Shown here in pieces: positions 62,808 to 64,000 of a stretch of 64,000 nucleotides of DNA. Positions within the stretch are counted from its first letter, which is position 1, and each line of letters opens with the position of its first letter. A program made the position numbers and the translations under genes. The stretch comes from Methanoculleus sp. UBA374 (GTDB taxonomy: Archaea; Halobacteriota; Methanomicrobia; Methanomicrobiales; Methanoculleaceae), in the NCBI GenBank assembly GCA_002508705.1, contig DAYL01000029.1, positions 23,916-87,915 on the forward strand, given 5' to 3'. A model generated the notes under the pieces. It was given only the letters and a program-made list of their open reading frames with translations. It ran no database searches and was not told the DNA's origin.

Positions 62808-64000
62808 TCACTCATACCGCTTGAAGACGCCCAGGACGAGCATGATCACCGGAATGACCTCGAGACGTCCAATCCACATGAGCAGGATGTAGAGGACTTT
62901 CGCCGGAGCGTCAATATCGGGGGTGATAAATCCCGTTGAGATGCCGCAGTTGCACATCGCGGAGACGACCTCGAAGAGCACGTTGCTCGAGTCGAAGGAT
63001 GTCGGTTGCAGGTGCATCACCAGTATCGTAGCGATGAAGATGATCAGGATATAGAGCATGATGGTCAGCATGTTCCGGGAGATCTCAAGGTCGGCGACGT
63101 TCTTCGGGATCACCTTGCCGTCGTACTTGAAGGGCACGAGCACCTTCCCGGATACGAACATCCGTCGGAACCACCAGACAAGGCTCTGAAAGCCGAGGAC
63201 CACCCGGGAGAGTTTAATACCGCCGGCGGTGCTTCCCGAAGCCCCGCCGATCAGCATCAGTATCGAGAGGAAGAGAACCGTCACACTCGCCCATTCGTTC
63301 GGAGACGCGATCTGGAACCCGGTACTGGTTACTGCGGCGACCGACATAAAGAGCGCCTGGTGGATGGCGGTGGAAATGTCCGTCGCGCTGAGCGTGATGA
63401 GATCCCACGCGATCACGATGATCCCGAGCGCAATGAGCATGAAAAGGAGGCGTGCCTGCTGGTCGTCGAAAAATCTCACGCCTTTGCGGCGATAGAGAAG
63501 GTAGAAGAGTTTGAACGGCAGGGCGCCGGCGATCATGACCGGAATGATGAGGACCTCAAGGAGCGAGTTGTTGTAGAAGAGGATCCCTTCCGAGTGGACT
63601 GTGAACCCGCCGGTGGAGATCGCGACAAGGGCGATGTTCACCGCGTCCCAGAGGGATACACCGGATAGGAGGATAAGTCCGATTGAGGCTGCGGTCAATA
63701 TAAGATAGATCTTCCACATCTCCATGCCCGTTGCGACAACACTCGGCATCAGCGCCTCCGAACGTCCTTCCGAACGATAGAGGCGGAACTGGGTCAGCCC
63801 GGTCCTTGAGGCCATCGCGATGGTGAAAGCGACGATCCCGAGGCCACCGAGCCACTGCATCAGCGATCGCCAGAAGAGGAGCGTCCGGGGCAGGTCTTCG
63901 ACCGACTGCATCATGGTTATGCCCGTATCGGTCCACCCCGACATCGCCTCGAAGACGGCGTCGAGGTAGGAGACACCGAGGCCGAGGCTGAACGGCAGGG
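62808..64000 (-). CDS. trkH: TrkH-type K+ transporter membrane subunit (5' end beyond window)
   Basis: The frame is open to the right edge; visible residues beyond the internal ATG at 63944 include SYLDAVFEA, then MSGWTDTGITMM, the first pore loop of the TrkH family. Further pore loops are ISTGGFTVHS, VTSTGFQIAS and CGISTGFITPD, and eight or more transmembrane segments follow. It imports K+ with TrkA; no TrkA gene is visible. The N-terminus is missing from the window. Confidence 0.93.
   Translation of the reverse strand, partial: LPFSLGLGVSYLDAVFEAMSGWTDTGITMMQSVEDLPRTLLFWRSLMQWLGGLGIVAFTIAMASRTGLTQFRLYRSEGRSEALMPSVVATGMEMWKIYLILTAASIGLILLSGVSLWDAVNIALVAISTGGFTVHSEGILFYNNSLLEVLIIPVMIAGALPFKLFYLLYRRKGVRFFDDQQARLLFMLIALGIIVIAWDLITLSATDISTAIHQALFMSVAAVTSTGFQIASPNEWASVTVLFLSILMLIGGASGSTAGGIKLSRVVLGFQSLVWWFRRMFVSGKVLVPFKYDGKVIPKNVADLEISRNMLTIMLYILIIFIATILVMHLQPTSFDSSNVLFEVVSAMCNCGISTGFITPDIDAPAKVLYILLMWIGRLEVIPVIMLVLGVFKRYE

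Noticed and set aside
1..64000. CRISPR arrays, transposases, tRNA and rRNA genes
   Set aside because: I looked for regularly spaced repeats, DDE-type transposase motifs and tRNA TPsiC-like segments and found none that stood up; a covariance-model scan could still reveal a missed RNA.

Overview
The window is archaeal chromosome, most likely from a high-GC methanogen of the Methanomicrobiales (Methanoculleus-like; the genus is an inference from gene content and order). Archaeal markers include SUI1/aIF1, S19e, L39e, L31e, L18Ae/LX, L21e, aIF6, prefoldin alpha, RNase P subunit Rnp4, Rpo4 (RpoF), DUF655, TrmY, Pus10 and AT-rich TATA boxes close to start codons. Nitrogenase-like NifH/NifD proteins and cobyric acid synthase fit a methanogen. 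I recognised no tRNA, rRNA, CRISPR array or transposase.

Layout. 1-2.3 kb: the 3' part of a membrane-anchored protein with three ~83-residue repeats (cut by the window edge), a Cys-rich hypothetical and a 600-base gap. 2.3-9.4 kb: cobyric acid synthase, aIF1, a small coiled-coil protein, a YkgJ-type Cys protein pair, a sugar nucleotidyltransferase and a large duplicated membrane protein. 9.4-13.7 kb: an accessory locus with an apparently N-terminally truncated calcium-repeat (TSP3) protein ending in a toxin-like domain, a protein that fuses immunity-like modules around a second copy of that domain, and an orphan fragment of the toxin's middle region. 13.7-23.8 kb: housekeeping genes (CBS-ParB, Hsp20, membrane FKBP-like, thioredoxin-like, HVO_0476 zinc protein, DUF371, PAS histidine kinase, exonuclease VII, TIM-barrel protein, CNNM/CorC transporter, PurN).

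23.8-34.5 kb: a compact information-processing block, all on the + strand: RNase P, YhbY, ribosomal proteins, PDCD5, aIF6, prefoldin, FtsY, SRP54, TrmY-Pus10, L21e, Rpo4, DUF655, KsgA and a HemK-like methyltransferase, many overlapping by 1-20 bases. 34.5-35.7 kb is an AT-rich insert with a broken lipoprotein gene. 36-38 kb: an exported Lon-type (S16) protease domain and an anchored protein. 38-46.7 kb: MutL-MutS, a LeuC-LeuD-LeuB type operon and a nitrogenase-like component-1 protein. 46.7-48.7 kb: tautomerase, small helical protein, PH-domain membrane protein and UspA, followed by about 1 kb with no convincing gene.

49.6-59.7 kb: a type I restriction-modification island in the order short HsdS, HsdM, DinD-like, SIR2-like, full HsdS, HsdR, YgjP/DUF45 metallopeptidase. 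The SIR2-like protein lies inside the operon and has Asn where the catalytic His is expected. 60-62 kb: a NifH-like ATPase and a second nitrogenase-like component-1 protein on the minus strand. 62-64 kb: a secreted hypothetical and a TrkH-type K+ channel subunit running off the right edge.

The most notable candidates are the toxin/immunity fusion locus (10.1-13.6 kb), the SIR2-containing type I R-M operon (49.7-59.7 kb) and the split nitrogenase-like set (45.5 and 60-62 kb).
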